A model generated the notes under the pieces. It made no database searches and had not been told where the DNA came from. It saw nothing but the letters and a program-made list of their open reading frames with translations. From Bacteroidota bacterium (lineage in GTDB: Bacteria; Spirochaetota; Spirochaetia; JABMQR01), in NCBI GenBank assembly GCA_013202335.1, contig JABMQR010000260.1, forward strand, positions 1-33,876: 33,876 bases of DNA. Reading direction: 5' to 3'. Below are positions 16,323 through 23,202 of the stretch, piece after piece; within the stretch, counting starts at the first letter, position 1, and each line of letters starts with the position of its first letter. The translations under genes were made by a program, and so were the position numbers.

Positions 16323-17330
16323 CTACCCAATCTCAGAGACTTTGACAGGACGGTTTTCCTGCCATGATTTCTTTGCTGCCATTGACAGCACCACAGCTTT
16401 CCTGCCATCATCCCCGCTTACTGGTGGGAGTGTGTCATTCAGCAGACACTCAGCAAACGCCTGTATCTCACCATAAAAAGCTTCCGGATATCTCTCGATA
16501 TTAAAATAGAGTGGTTTTTCACTATGATGCCCCTGAGGATTGGTATACTCGACCCTTGTAGGTGTCTCATTATTTCCAAAAGCACAAGATTTTTCACCAA
16601 AAACCTCAACCCTCTGGTCATAACTATAGCCGGTTCTTCGTGAGTTATTAATAGAACCCACTGCACCGCTCTCAAATTTCAGTGCTACCATGGTTGTATC
16701 CAGATCCCCAAGCTCCCCAATCCTTTTATCTACCAAGACGCTTCCAGTAGCATAAACTTCATAGATCTCTTCTCCGGAAAGAAAACGAGCCATATCAAAA
16801 TCATGCACAGTTGTATCAAAAAAGATTCCCCCGCACACTTTAAGATATTCCAAATGCGGCGGCTGCGGATCCCTGCTTGTTATATTTATAATCATGGGTT
16901 TTCCCACAGTACCATTTGTTACCAGTTCTCTAACACCGCTGAATGTAGGATCAAACCGGCGGTTAAACCCTACCATAAATTTAACTCCCTTCTGATTCAC
17001 ATACGACAGCACATCATCAATTGCCTCAAGAGTTGTAGCTATTGGTTTTTCACAAAAAATATGAATCCCGGCATCAGCTGCTACCTTAATTACCTCCTCA
17101 TGGGTATCTGTAGAGGTAGCAATTACTACTCCGTCAAGATCTCCCCGATGTAGTAATTTACGGTAATCATCATATAATTCCACCCTATCAATCCCAACCA
17201 AAGCTGCCCGTTCCATGCTAATATCACTGACGCATACCAGGTCTGCTTCCGGTATTCTGTAGGCTATGTTTTTCGAGTGAATTTGCCCTTGCCGCCCCAT
17301 ACCAAGCACGCCTAAACGTATTCTTTTCAT
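16323..17330 (-). CDS. iolG: Inositol 2-dehydrogenase-like oxidoreductase (Gfo/Idh/MocA)
   Basis: 335 residues, the length of IolG. N-terminal Rossmann motif GVLGMGRQG-IH (7-18), catalytic K95 in CEKP, then GFNRRFDPTF (121-130), SRDPQPP, and GGIFFDTTVHDFDMARF with D172 and H176. K97, D172 and H176 are the catalytic residues of B. subtilis IolG. The downstream NSRRTGYSYDQRVEVFG block is also IolG-like. It should oxidise myo-inositol, or a close cyclitol or pyranose, to the 2-ketone with NAD+. AGGAAACAG precedes the ATG. Position after the sugar ABC transporter and before a TIM-barrel isomerase supports cyclitol catabolism. Other substrates of this broad family remain possible. Confidence 0.82.
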   Translation of the reverse strand: MKRIRLGVLGMGRQGQIHSKNIAYRIPEADLVCVSDISMERAALVGIDRVELYDDYRKLLHRGDLDGVVIATSTDTHEEVIKVAADAGIHIFCEKPIATTLEAIDDVLSYVNQKGVKFMVGFNRRFDPTFSGVRELVTNGTVGKPMIINITSRDPQPPHLEYLKVCGGIFFDTTVHDFDMARFLSGEEIYEVYATGSVLVDKRIGELGDLDTTMVALKFESGAVGSINNSRRTGYSYDQRVEVFGEKSCAFGNNETPTRVEYTNPQGHHSEKPLYFNIERYPEAFYGEIQAFAECLLNDTLPPVSGDDGRKAVVLSMAAKKSWQENRPVKVSEIG

Positions 17331-17359
17331 ATCTGTTTCCTTTCCAATATTCTATAGTC

Positions 17360-18862
17360 CTAACCTACATGCGCAATAGCATTCAGCAGTGATACTTCCG
17401 ATACTTCTTTATCAGTAAATACTCCGGTTATCTTCCCGGACCGCATAGCAATAATCCGGTCAGAAACACCCATAATCTCCGGCATTTCCGAACTAATTAC
17501 CAAAACTGCGTATCCGGATTCAGCTGCTTTTGCAATTAATTTATGGATCTCAGCTTTTGAACCAACATCAATTCCTCTGGTTGGTTCATCAAGGATAAGC
17601 AGTTTGGGATCCATACTCAGCCACTTTGCAATTACAATTTTCTGTTGATTTCCACCGCTAAGATTCTCTACTTTCTGGTAAGCACCAGGTGTTGAAATTG
17701 ATAGTTTATTCTTATATTCAGAATACATTTCTATCTCAACACTTTTTTTAAGAAATCCATATGAGTTTATCCAGGGTAGTTTTGCAAGACTAATATTTTC
17801 TTTACAAGACATTTTCATCACAAGACCCTGTTCTTTTCTATCTTCAGGAACAAACCCTATCCCCTGTTGAACAGCAGCTTTGGTACTTTTAACAGCTGTC
17901 TCTTTTCCATTAATATAAATTTTCCCACTGCTCGGTTGGCGCGCACCAAAGATTGTTTCAGCAACCTCAGATCTTCCAGCTCCTACCAATCCATAGAGTC
18001 CCACTACTTCACCTTTTCTCACGGTAAAGCTGATATTCTCAAACTGTCCACTAAGAGTCAGATTCTCCAATCGAAGAACCTCCTCACCTTTTTCAGCCTT
18101 ATTTTTATGAAAATAGTCATCTAAAACCCGACCGATCATAAGTTGTGTTATATCCTCCAACTGAACGTCATTGGTTATTAGTCCGCCGGTATTCCTGCCG
18201 TCCCTCAGCACCTCGATCCTATCAGTTATTTCAAATACTTCATCCATTTTGTGTGTGATGTAGATTATTGAAACACCTTTTTTCTTTAGTTTACTGATAT
18301 TTTTAAATAGTATTTTTTTCTCAGATTCTGTTAAAGAAGATGTGGGTTCATCAAATATAACAACTTTTGCCCCCATTGAGAGTGCACGGGCAATCTCAAC
18401 CATTTGCTGTTTTGAGATAGAAAGATTTCCAACCAGATCCTCCGCCTTAATATCCAATTCAAGCTCCTGCATTATATCCATTGCAAGTGCATTAAGTTTT
18501 TTCCAATCAATCAAACCTCTTTTTGTTTTTGGAAGATTGCCAAGAAATATATTTTCAGCAACACTCAGCTCAGAGACCAATGATAATTCCTGGAAAATCA
18601 AAATCAGCCCGGCTTTCTTAGCATCAAGAGAATTTTGAAATTCAACTACTTTTCCATCAAGAATAATATCACCACTACCGGGATCTGTTTTATGAACCCC
18701 TGCCAAAGCTTTCATCAAGGTTGATTTCCCAGCCCCATTTTCCCCGACGAGTGCCAGAACTTCACCTTTTCTTACTTTCAGGTTAACATTTAAAAGTGCT
18801 TTTACACCGGGATATGTTTTTGAAATATTTTCCACTTCAAGCATTATGTTCTCGTTTTCCAT
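17360..18862 (-). CDS. Sugar ABC transporter ATP-binding protein (two-cassette, RbsA/IatA type)
   Basis: 500 residues from the ATG chosen. Two ATPase cassettes: the first has GENGAGKST (Walker A), LSISKQQMVEIARAL (signature variant) and VIFDEPTSSL; the second has the shortened Walker A GLVGAGRSE, ENLSGGNQQKIVIAKWL and LILDEPTRGID. This tandem arrangement defines the ribose/xylose/inositol class of importers, where the second Walker A is always degenerate. It energises the two permeases encoded upstream. A GTG nine bases further upstream (18871) is a possible alternative start. It is separated from the binding-protein gene by a gap with strong hairpins, so its level is probably set below that of the binding protein. 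Confidence 0.92.
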   Translation of the reverse strand: MENENIMLEVENISKTYPGVKALLNVNLKVRKGEVLALVGENGAGKSTLMKALAGVHKTDPGSGDIILDGKVVEFQNSLDAKKAGLILIFQELSLVSELSVAENIFLGNLPKTKRGLIDWKKLNALAMDIMQELELDIKAEDLVGNLSISKQQMVEIARALSMGAKVVIFDEPTSSLTESEKKILFKNISKLKKKGVSIIYITHKMDEVFEITDRIEVLRDGRNTGGLITNDVQLEDITQLMIGRVLDDYFHKNKAEKGEEVLRLENLTLSGQFENISFTVRKGEVVGLYGLVGAGRSEVAETIFGARQPSSGKIYINGKETAVKSTKAAVQQGIGFVPEDRKEQGLVMKMSCKENISLAKLPWINSYGFLKKSVEIEMYSEYKNKLSISTPGAYQKVENLSGGNQQKIVIAKWLSMDPKLLILDEPTRGIDVGSKAEIHKLIAKAAESGYAVLVISSEMPEIMGVSDRIIAMRSGKITGVFTDKEVSEVSLLNAIAHVG

Positions 18863-18896
18863 TCTTACCACACCTTATTCAGTTTTTTACTGTGCC

Positions 18897-18951
18897 GCAA
18901 AGCATGGGGAAAATCAAATTCCTTCCCCGCCCGTTTCTCCCCCCGCTTTGC
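18897..18951. repeat. G+C-rich inverted repeat before the ATPase gene
   Basis: GCAAAGC (18897-18903) and GCTTTGC (18945-18951) enclose a run-rich segment in which GGGG can pair with CCCC. The plus strand here is unusually C-rich compared with its surroundings. On the minus strand it is a large stem-loop between the binding-protein hairpin and the ATPase gene. Confidence 0.5.
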
Positions 18952-18995
18952 TGCACCCCTCTCCATCCAGCTCACCAAAACAGCCTTGAAAGGGT

Positions 18996-19029
18996 GAATT
19001 ATGCCGGCTCCTAAGAACCGACATAATTC
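18996..19029. terminator. Strong 15-bp hairpin after the binding-protein gene
   Basis: Arms 18996-19010 (GAATTATGCCGGCTC) and 19015-19029 (GAACCGACATAATTC) pair over 15 positions with two wobble pairs and a four-base loop. It starts about 20 bases after the stop codon of the minus-strand binding-protein gene and has no T run. Such hairpins after a binding-protein gene usually stabilise its mRNA or partly terminate transcription, so that more binding protein than ATPase is made. Confidence 0.75.
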
Positions 19030-19049
19030 ATTACACTAATTTGTCATAA

Positions 19050-20015
19050 TTAGAAATTTGGTCTCTCATACTGATCCATATTAGCTTTGGTAACAACAGG
19101 AGTTTCAAAGAAATTCCAGAAGGGCATTTCAACACCTTGTGCAAGTTTAACCGCAACTTCGACGGCCATTCTCGCATCTTCAGCAGGTGACTGATATACT
19201 GATCCATAAATATAGCCTTCAGCCATTGCATCATAACCTTCACCAAACATACATGCACTTGTCATAGCAATTTCACCAGCTCTTCCAGCCTCTTTCATTG
19301 CATTGAGTGCTCCGATACCAATGTTATCGTCTGCTACATAAACACCATCAATAACTTTATATTTTGTGAGAAGGTTTTCCATTACACGAGTTGCTTTTTC
19401 TCTGTTCCAGTCAGTTGGTTCAGTTGCCATTATCTCGATCCCGGGTGCATTATCAGCAATATAGTCCTGAAAACCAGCTGATCTTCTGATAGCGGTTACA
19501 TATCCAGGCATTCCCATCAACTCAACAACTTTTCCCTTTCCATCAAGTGCTTCAATCATACCAATTGCCGCATTAACACCTTCAGTATAGGTGTCAGGTC
19601 CGGAAAAACCATTCACATAGTCATAACCGGATTCATCAATTAATGAGTTAACTACAAGTACAGGAATTCCTGCATCAGTCGCTTTTTTACAAACAGGAAC
19701 TACGGCTTTTCCATTAACAGGCCAGATTACAATTACATCAACTTTTTTCTGAATCAAGTCTTCCATTTGATTAATCTGCAAAGCTACATCGCCGCCTGGA
19801 TCCAACTGAATAGCTTCAACTCCATCCATTGCAGCAACTGTTTCACGAAATACTCTGTCATGAGTTGTCTGATAACTGTCGATGCCTACATTATTTGCTG
19901 TGTGCCCAATAACGATAACTCCATCATCAGCGACCTCTTGCTCACCAGTAGCAAAGACCATTCCACTTGTCGTAACAAACAACAAGACGATTAACATTGT
20001 CAGCATTTTTTTCAT
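19050..20015 (-). CDS. Periplasmic sugar-binding protein of the ABC transporter
   Basis: 321 residues. A cleavable signal peptide (basic MKKM, hydrophobic 5-18, FA before TGEQEV) is followed by a type I periplasmic-binding-protein fold of the RbsB/Peripla_BP_4 family: VIVIGHTANNVG, IQKKVDVIVIWPVNGKAV, GIPVLVVNS, DGVYVADDNIGIGALNA and AMAEGYIYGSVYQSP. The Gly-x-Gln-Glu motif after the cleavage site is common in spirochaetal binding proteins. Ligand not readable; ribose, inositol and other polyols are handled by this class. The start at 20015 is preferred because AGGAG is seven bases away, whereas the ATG at 20021 is only one base from it. Confidence 0.92.
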   Translation of the reverse strand: MKKMLTMLIVLLFVTTSGMVFATGEQEVADDGVIVIGHTANNVGIDSYQTTHDRVFRETVAAMDGVEAIQLDPGGDVALQINQMEDLIQKKVDVIVIWPVNGKAVVPVCKKATDAGIPVLVVNSLIDESGYDYVNGFSGPDTYTEGVNAAIGMIEALDGKGKVVELMGMPGYVTAIRRSAGFQDYIADNAPGIEIMATEPTDWNREKATRVMENLLTKYKVIDGVYVADDNIGIGALNAMKEAGRAGEIAMTSACMFGEGYDAMAEGYIYGSVYQSPAEDARMAVEVAVKLAQGVEMPFWNFFETPVVTKANMDQYERPNF

Positions 20016-20073
20016 AAACATTCTCCTTTTTTATATGCATATGTATATACAGATGCATAAATATAATATTTTC

Positions 20074-20090
20074 AGGTATGTATCATACCT
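20074..20090. repeat. 17-bp perfect hairpin upstream of the binding-protein gene
   Basis: AGGTATG-TAT-CATACCT, seven-base arms and a three-base loop, lies in the 96-bp gap between the second permease gene and the binding-protein gene. Together with the hairpin at 18996 it brackets the binding-protein message and may mark processing ends. The gap also holds a TGCAT/ATGCA pair. Confidence 0.5.
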
Positions 20091-20111
20091 AATTAACAAC
20101 CTCAGCTGCGC

Positions 20112-21062
20112 TTAAGACTTTTTTGCCTGCTGCCGCGCTATCTTGAATCTTGAATCCGCAAATACTACCAGTATCAGAATTATTCCCATGAGAAGAGTGT
20201 TGTAATAACTCTGTACATTCAGGAGATTTAACGCATTCTGAATAACTCCAATAGTAAGTACTCCACCTAACGTATGGATAATACTTCCATACCCTCCATT
20301 CAGACTGGTACCGCCAAGGACTACTGTTGCTATTATCATAAGGTTTTTATCCGGCCAACCAAGTCCAGGTGTTGCTGCATTCATACGGGATGCGAGCAGG
20401 ACTCCACCTATTGCGGCCGCCAAACTGCACAAAATAAAATTGATGAAAATTGTCCTGTTAACTAAAATTCCGGCATTTTCTGCTGCTTCATAATTTCCAC
20501 CAACTGCATAGGTATTACGACCATGCGATGTTTTTCGTAAAGCAAACTCAGCTACGATAGCAATAGTAATCATAATAAGAAATAGAGTCGGGACACCAAG
20601 AACATTGCTGGATCCAAAATCACAAAATCCCATAATTTCGCCAATTAATGCATCCTCTTTTGTGTATATATAAATTAAACCCCGCACACCGATAAATGAT
20701 CCGAGAGTAACAACAAAAGCATTTATTTTTGCTTTGGCAACCAGAAAACCATTAACTGCACCAATCCCGGCACCGGCAAGCAGAGCAAGCATAATAGCGG
20801 GAAAAAGCCCCATGGGCTGAAGCCCTACAGCTAGTGCCGCACTTAAACCCATAACAGTACCTACGGAGAGATCAAAAAAACCATTTATCATGAGATATGT
20901 CATACCTACTGCCATAATCCCATTAACAGATGACTGCAGGAGTATATTCAGTAAGTTCCTCATGGCAAGAAATTCAGGAGCCAAAATACTGATAATAATT
21001 ATTAATAGAAGTAGAATCGCCCATATAGGCTTCTTTTTAAAAAATAACAATATTTTTTTCAT
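20112..21062 (-). CDS. Sugar ABC transporter permease (RbsC type), second copy
   Basis: 316 residues, about eight to ten hydrophobic helices, with the family stretch INGFFDLSVGTVMGLSAAL (about 59-77), ALLAGAGIGAVNGFLVAKAKINAF and VVLGGTSLNGGYGSI near 250. It forms half of the membrane channel. Its ATG overlaps the stop of the first permease gene by four bases (ATGA), so the two are translated together and probably form a heterodimer, unlike the RbsC homodimer of E. coli. Confidence 0.92.
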   Translation of the reverse strand: MKKILLFFKKKPIWAILLLLIIIISILAPEFLAMRNLLNILLQSSVNGIMAVGMTYLMINGFFDLSVGTVMGLSAALAVGLQPMGLFPAIMLALLAGAGIGAVNGFLVAKAKINAFVVTLGSFIGVRGLIYIYTKEDALIGEIMGFCDFGSSNVLGVPTLFLIMITIAIVAEFALRKTSHGRNTYAVGGNYEAAENAGILVNRTIFINFILCSLAAAIGGVLLASRMNAATPGLGWPDKNLMIIATVVLGGTSLNGGYGSIIHTLGGVLTIGVIQNALNLLNVQSYYNTLLMGIILILVVFADSRFKIARQQAKKS

Positions 21063-22027
21063 GCCAGTACCTTCCCACGCTTTGATGCAATATCAATCCA
21101 AACAACACCGACAAGAATTACCCACTGAGCTACCCATTGTGAATAGTAAGGAAATCCGAGAAGAATAAATCCATTCATCAGCATTCCGACAATAAGAATT
21201 CCAAGAAAAGATTTGAAAATATTTCCTTCACCACCCAATAGACTTGTTCCACCGAGGATAACACCAGTAATTACTTGAAATTCATAGCCTTCACCAATAT
21301 AGTTCTGAGCTGCCATAATTCTTGAACCTAACAGGACTCCCCCAATCCCGGTTACCAGACCTGAGGCCATAAATGTCAGCATAATTATTCGTGTTTCCCG
21401 GATACCGGAAAATTTACTTGCAACAGGATTTCCTCCAACAGCCAGCAGCTGTCTCCCAAAAACTGTTTTCATAAGAATTATTGCAAAGATGAGAATTAAT
21501 ACGGCAAGGATAATAACCGGAAACGGCATACCCAGAATAAAGCCACGCCCGATAAACCCAAACCAGGTTCCCTCAGGGTCAGTAATGCGTGAATATTTCC
21601 CACCGGTGTAGATTAATGTAATAGCCTGAAGGACCCCAAGAAGTCCTAAAGTAATAATCATGGAGTTGAGTTTTAAGTACCCAACCAGATAACCAGCTAA
21701 AGTACCTGAAGCTAAACCTACAACTAAAGCAACCAGGATAGCGGGTATCGGACCAATTTTATCATGAAGACTAACTACTACTACAGTTGTCAAGGATGTA
21801 AGAGATCCAACAGACAGATCAAAATTCCCGCCAATGATCACAAAGGTCATCCCGCAGGCAATTATGCCCAATATGGAAACCTGGCGAAGTACCAGTACTA
21901 TATTAGAATATGTGAGGAAAACATCTGATGCTATTGAAAAAAATATTACCAGCAGCAAAAATGCAATAAGTAAACCTTGTTTCTCAGCAAACCCAAATGC
22001 TTTCTTTTTTATTTCCAATAGCTGCAT
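21059..22027 (-). CDS. Sugar ABC transporter permease (RbsC type), first copy
   Basis: 322 residues, polytopic. Conserved blocks: GMTFVIIGGNFDLSVGSLTS (about 59-78), GTLAGYLVGYLKLNSMIITL, FGRQLLAVGGNPVASKFSGI and VILGGTSLLGGEGNI. Same family as the following gene but clearly divergent from it. GAGGGG lies six bases before the ATG. It is the second gene of the transporter unit, about 110 bp after the SDR gene. That short gap shows no feature of note. Confidence 0.92.
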   Translation of the reverse strand: MQLLEIKKKAFGFAEKQGLLIAFLLLVIFFSIASDVFLTYSNIVLVLRQVSILGIIACGMTFVIIGGNFDLSVGSLTSLTTVVVVSLHDKIGPIPAILVALVVGLASGTLAGYLVGYLKLNSMIITLGLLGVLQAITLIYTGGKYSRITDPEGTWFGFIGRGFILGMPFPVIILAVLILIFAIILMKTVFGRQLLAVGGNPVASKFSGIRETRIIMLTFMASGLVTGIGGVLLGSRIMAAQNYIGEGYEFQVITGVILGGTSLLGGEGNIFKSFLGILIVGMLMNGFILLGFPYYSQWVAQWVILVGVVWIDIASKRGKVLA

Positions 22028-22138
22028 AAACAGCCCCTCCTCTTATCAGCTCAAGTTGTGAATTTATAAAAATTGTATATTTTGTATCCACCCAGTTTTT
22101 TACGAAGGCATTCACTACCGGGGTTTCTAAATTGTTTA

Positions 22139-22933
22139 TTAAGTGAAGTTCAAACCACCATTAACATTAATCAGCTGCCCGGTCACATAGGATCCAGAGG
22201 GTGTTGCAAGCCACATAATAGCTCCTGCCATGTCCCTGCCATATCCATATCGATGGAGTGGAATCTCATTCAATTCAAGTTCTTTCATTTCATCAAAAGT
22301 GATCCCTTTTGCTTCAGCATCAGCTTCAACAAAAGCCCAATGCATTTCAGAGGCTGCAAGACCGGGACAAAGAGCGTTTACATTAATATTATAAGGTGCG
22401 AGTTCCAGAGCCAGTGCTTGTGTCATGGTATGTACTGCACCTTTTGAGGCACCATATGTTGCAGAACCGGCATGACCGACTTTACCAAAAAATGAACCGG
22501 TATTTATAATTGATCCACTTTTTTGCTTAATCATCTGTATAGCAGCATATTTACAACCAAAGAATTCGCCTTTAAAGTTTACAGCCAGAATTTTATCAAG
22601 TTGACTCTCTTTTGTTTCCCAAACATTTCCTGTGTCAAGGTGCATGCCGGCATTATTGGCCATAATATCAAGCTTACCAAGTTTCGAAACACAATCTTCC
22701 ACCATTGCTTTTACCGCCATCTCATCAGAGACATCAAGTATAACTGCATATCCTTTATTATCCGGGTTTGCTGCTTTTACTTCTTCAAAAGATTCTTTTA
22801 CCAGCTCCAGCATGTCCGCCATAATCACATGAACACCTTCTCCCGCCAATGTTTCTGCAATGCCTTTTCCTATACCGCGAGCTGCACCGGTAACTATTGC
22901 GACCTTTCCTGTTACGTCACGAAAATCACTCAT
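22139..22933 (-). CDS. Short-chain dehydrogenase/reductase heading the transporter operon
   Basis: 264 residues from the start chosen. NAD(P)-binding TGAARGIG (15-22), NNAG (93-96), catalytic S147, Y160 and K164 (YGASK), and the C-terminal SGSYVTGQLINVNGG, all classical SDR. D40 after the second strand (IMAD) favours NAD+ over NADP+. It likely oxidises or reduces a sugar, polyol or sugar acid in the pathway; members include gluconate 5-dehydrogenase and SDR-type mannonate oxidoreductases. The first in-frame ATG (22975) lies inside the operator and would precede the probable RNA start, so 22933, with AGGAG six bases upstream, is taken. Confidence 0.88.
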   Translation of the reverse strand: MSDFRDVTGKVAIVTGAARGIGKGIAETLAGEGVHVIMADMLELVKESFEEVKAANPDNKGYAVILDVSDEMAVKAMVEDCVSKLGKLDIMANNAGMHLDTGNVWETKESQLDKILAVNFKGEFFGCKYAAIQMIKQKSGSIINTGSFFGKVGHAGSATYGASKGAVHTMTQALALELAPYNINVNALCPGLAASEMHWAFVEADAEAKGITFDEMKELELNEIPLHRYGYGRDMAGAIMWLATPSGSYVTGQLINVNGGLNFT

Positions 22934-22963
22934 ATACTTCTCCTGAAATTTATTTTTGTTATT

Positions 22964-22974
22964 TGGTATTACCA
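22964..22974. promoter_or_regulatory. FadR-type operator at the SDR-transporter promoter
   Basis: TGGTATTACCA is a perfect palindrome around T22969. It sits immediately downstream of and touching the -10 element of the promoter below, where a bound repressor would block initiation. Same core as the site at 13926. Confidence 0.75.
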
Positions 22975-23002
22975 TTTAAACACTGATATCTTTAAATGTC
23001 AA
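22974..23002 (-). promoter_or_regulatory. Promoter of the SDR-transporter operon
   Basis: On the minus strand TTGACA (23002-22997) is followed after 17 bases by TTAAAT (22979-22974). The start of transcription would be near 22967, inside the operator, leaving a leader of about 34 bases before the SDR start. Confidence 0.65.
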
Positions 23003-23008
23003 ACAAAA

Positions 23009-23019
23009 TGGTATTACTT
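23009..23019. promoter_or_regulatory. Second, degenerate operator upstream of the -35 element
   Basis: TGGTATTACTT matches the left half and spacer of the proximal site and part of the right half. Its centre is 45 bp from the centre of the proximal site, so the two flank the promoter on both sides at about four helical turns. This is compatible with cooperative binding. Confidence 0.5.
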
Positions 23020-23047
23020 TTAAAAAATAATATTAACATCATTGATT

Positions 23048-23110
23048 TATTTACAGTAAATATGCAGTAAATAGTTATAATATAACTATTTAAATAAATA
23101 TATATTTATT
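23048..23110. repeat. Three adjoining A+T-rich perfect palindromes between divergent promoters
   Basis: TATTTACAGTAAATA (23048-23062), a 25-bp palindrome centred on 23080 (23068-23092, arms TAAATAGTTATA) and an 18-bp palindrome (23093-23110, AATAAATATATATTTATT). CAGTAAATA is repeated at 23054 and 23065 with an 11-bp period. The block lies between the SDR promoter and the promoter of the rightward gene and could be an UP-element-like or DNA-bending regulatory region. Confidence 0.6.
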
Positions 23111-23162
23111 ACAATAAGTACACCCAACCAGGTCGCATGCTATTTACCGGGAATTAATATCC

Positions 23163-23190
23163 TTGACAAGTCTTACAACCTGACTTTAAT
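23163..23190 (+). promoter_or_regulatory. Promoter of the spermidine-synthase-like gene
   Basis: TTGACA (23163-23168), a 16-base spacer and TTTAAT (23185-23190). Transcription would begin near 23197, only about six bases before the ATG at 23203. Confidence 0.6.
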
Positions 23191-23202
23191 ATGCTTTTCA
23201 TA

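Noticed and set aside
22934..22975. N-terminal extension of the SDR protein from the ATG at 22975
   Set aside because: It lies within the operator and at or upstream of the probable transcription start. The added residues are low-complexity, and AGGAG is correctly placed before 22933.
22523..23023. 166-residue plus-strand reading frame opposite the SDR gene
   Set aside because: Shadow of a well-supported SDR gene; rich in Cys, His, Phe and Tyr as expected from antisense reading, with no family motif.
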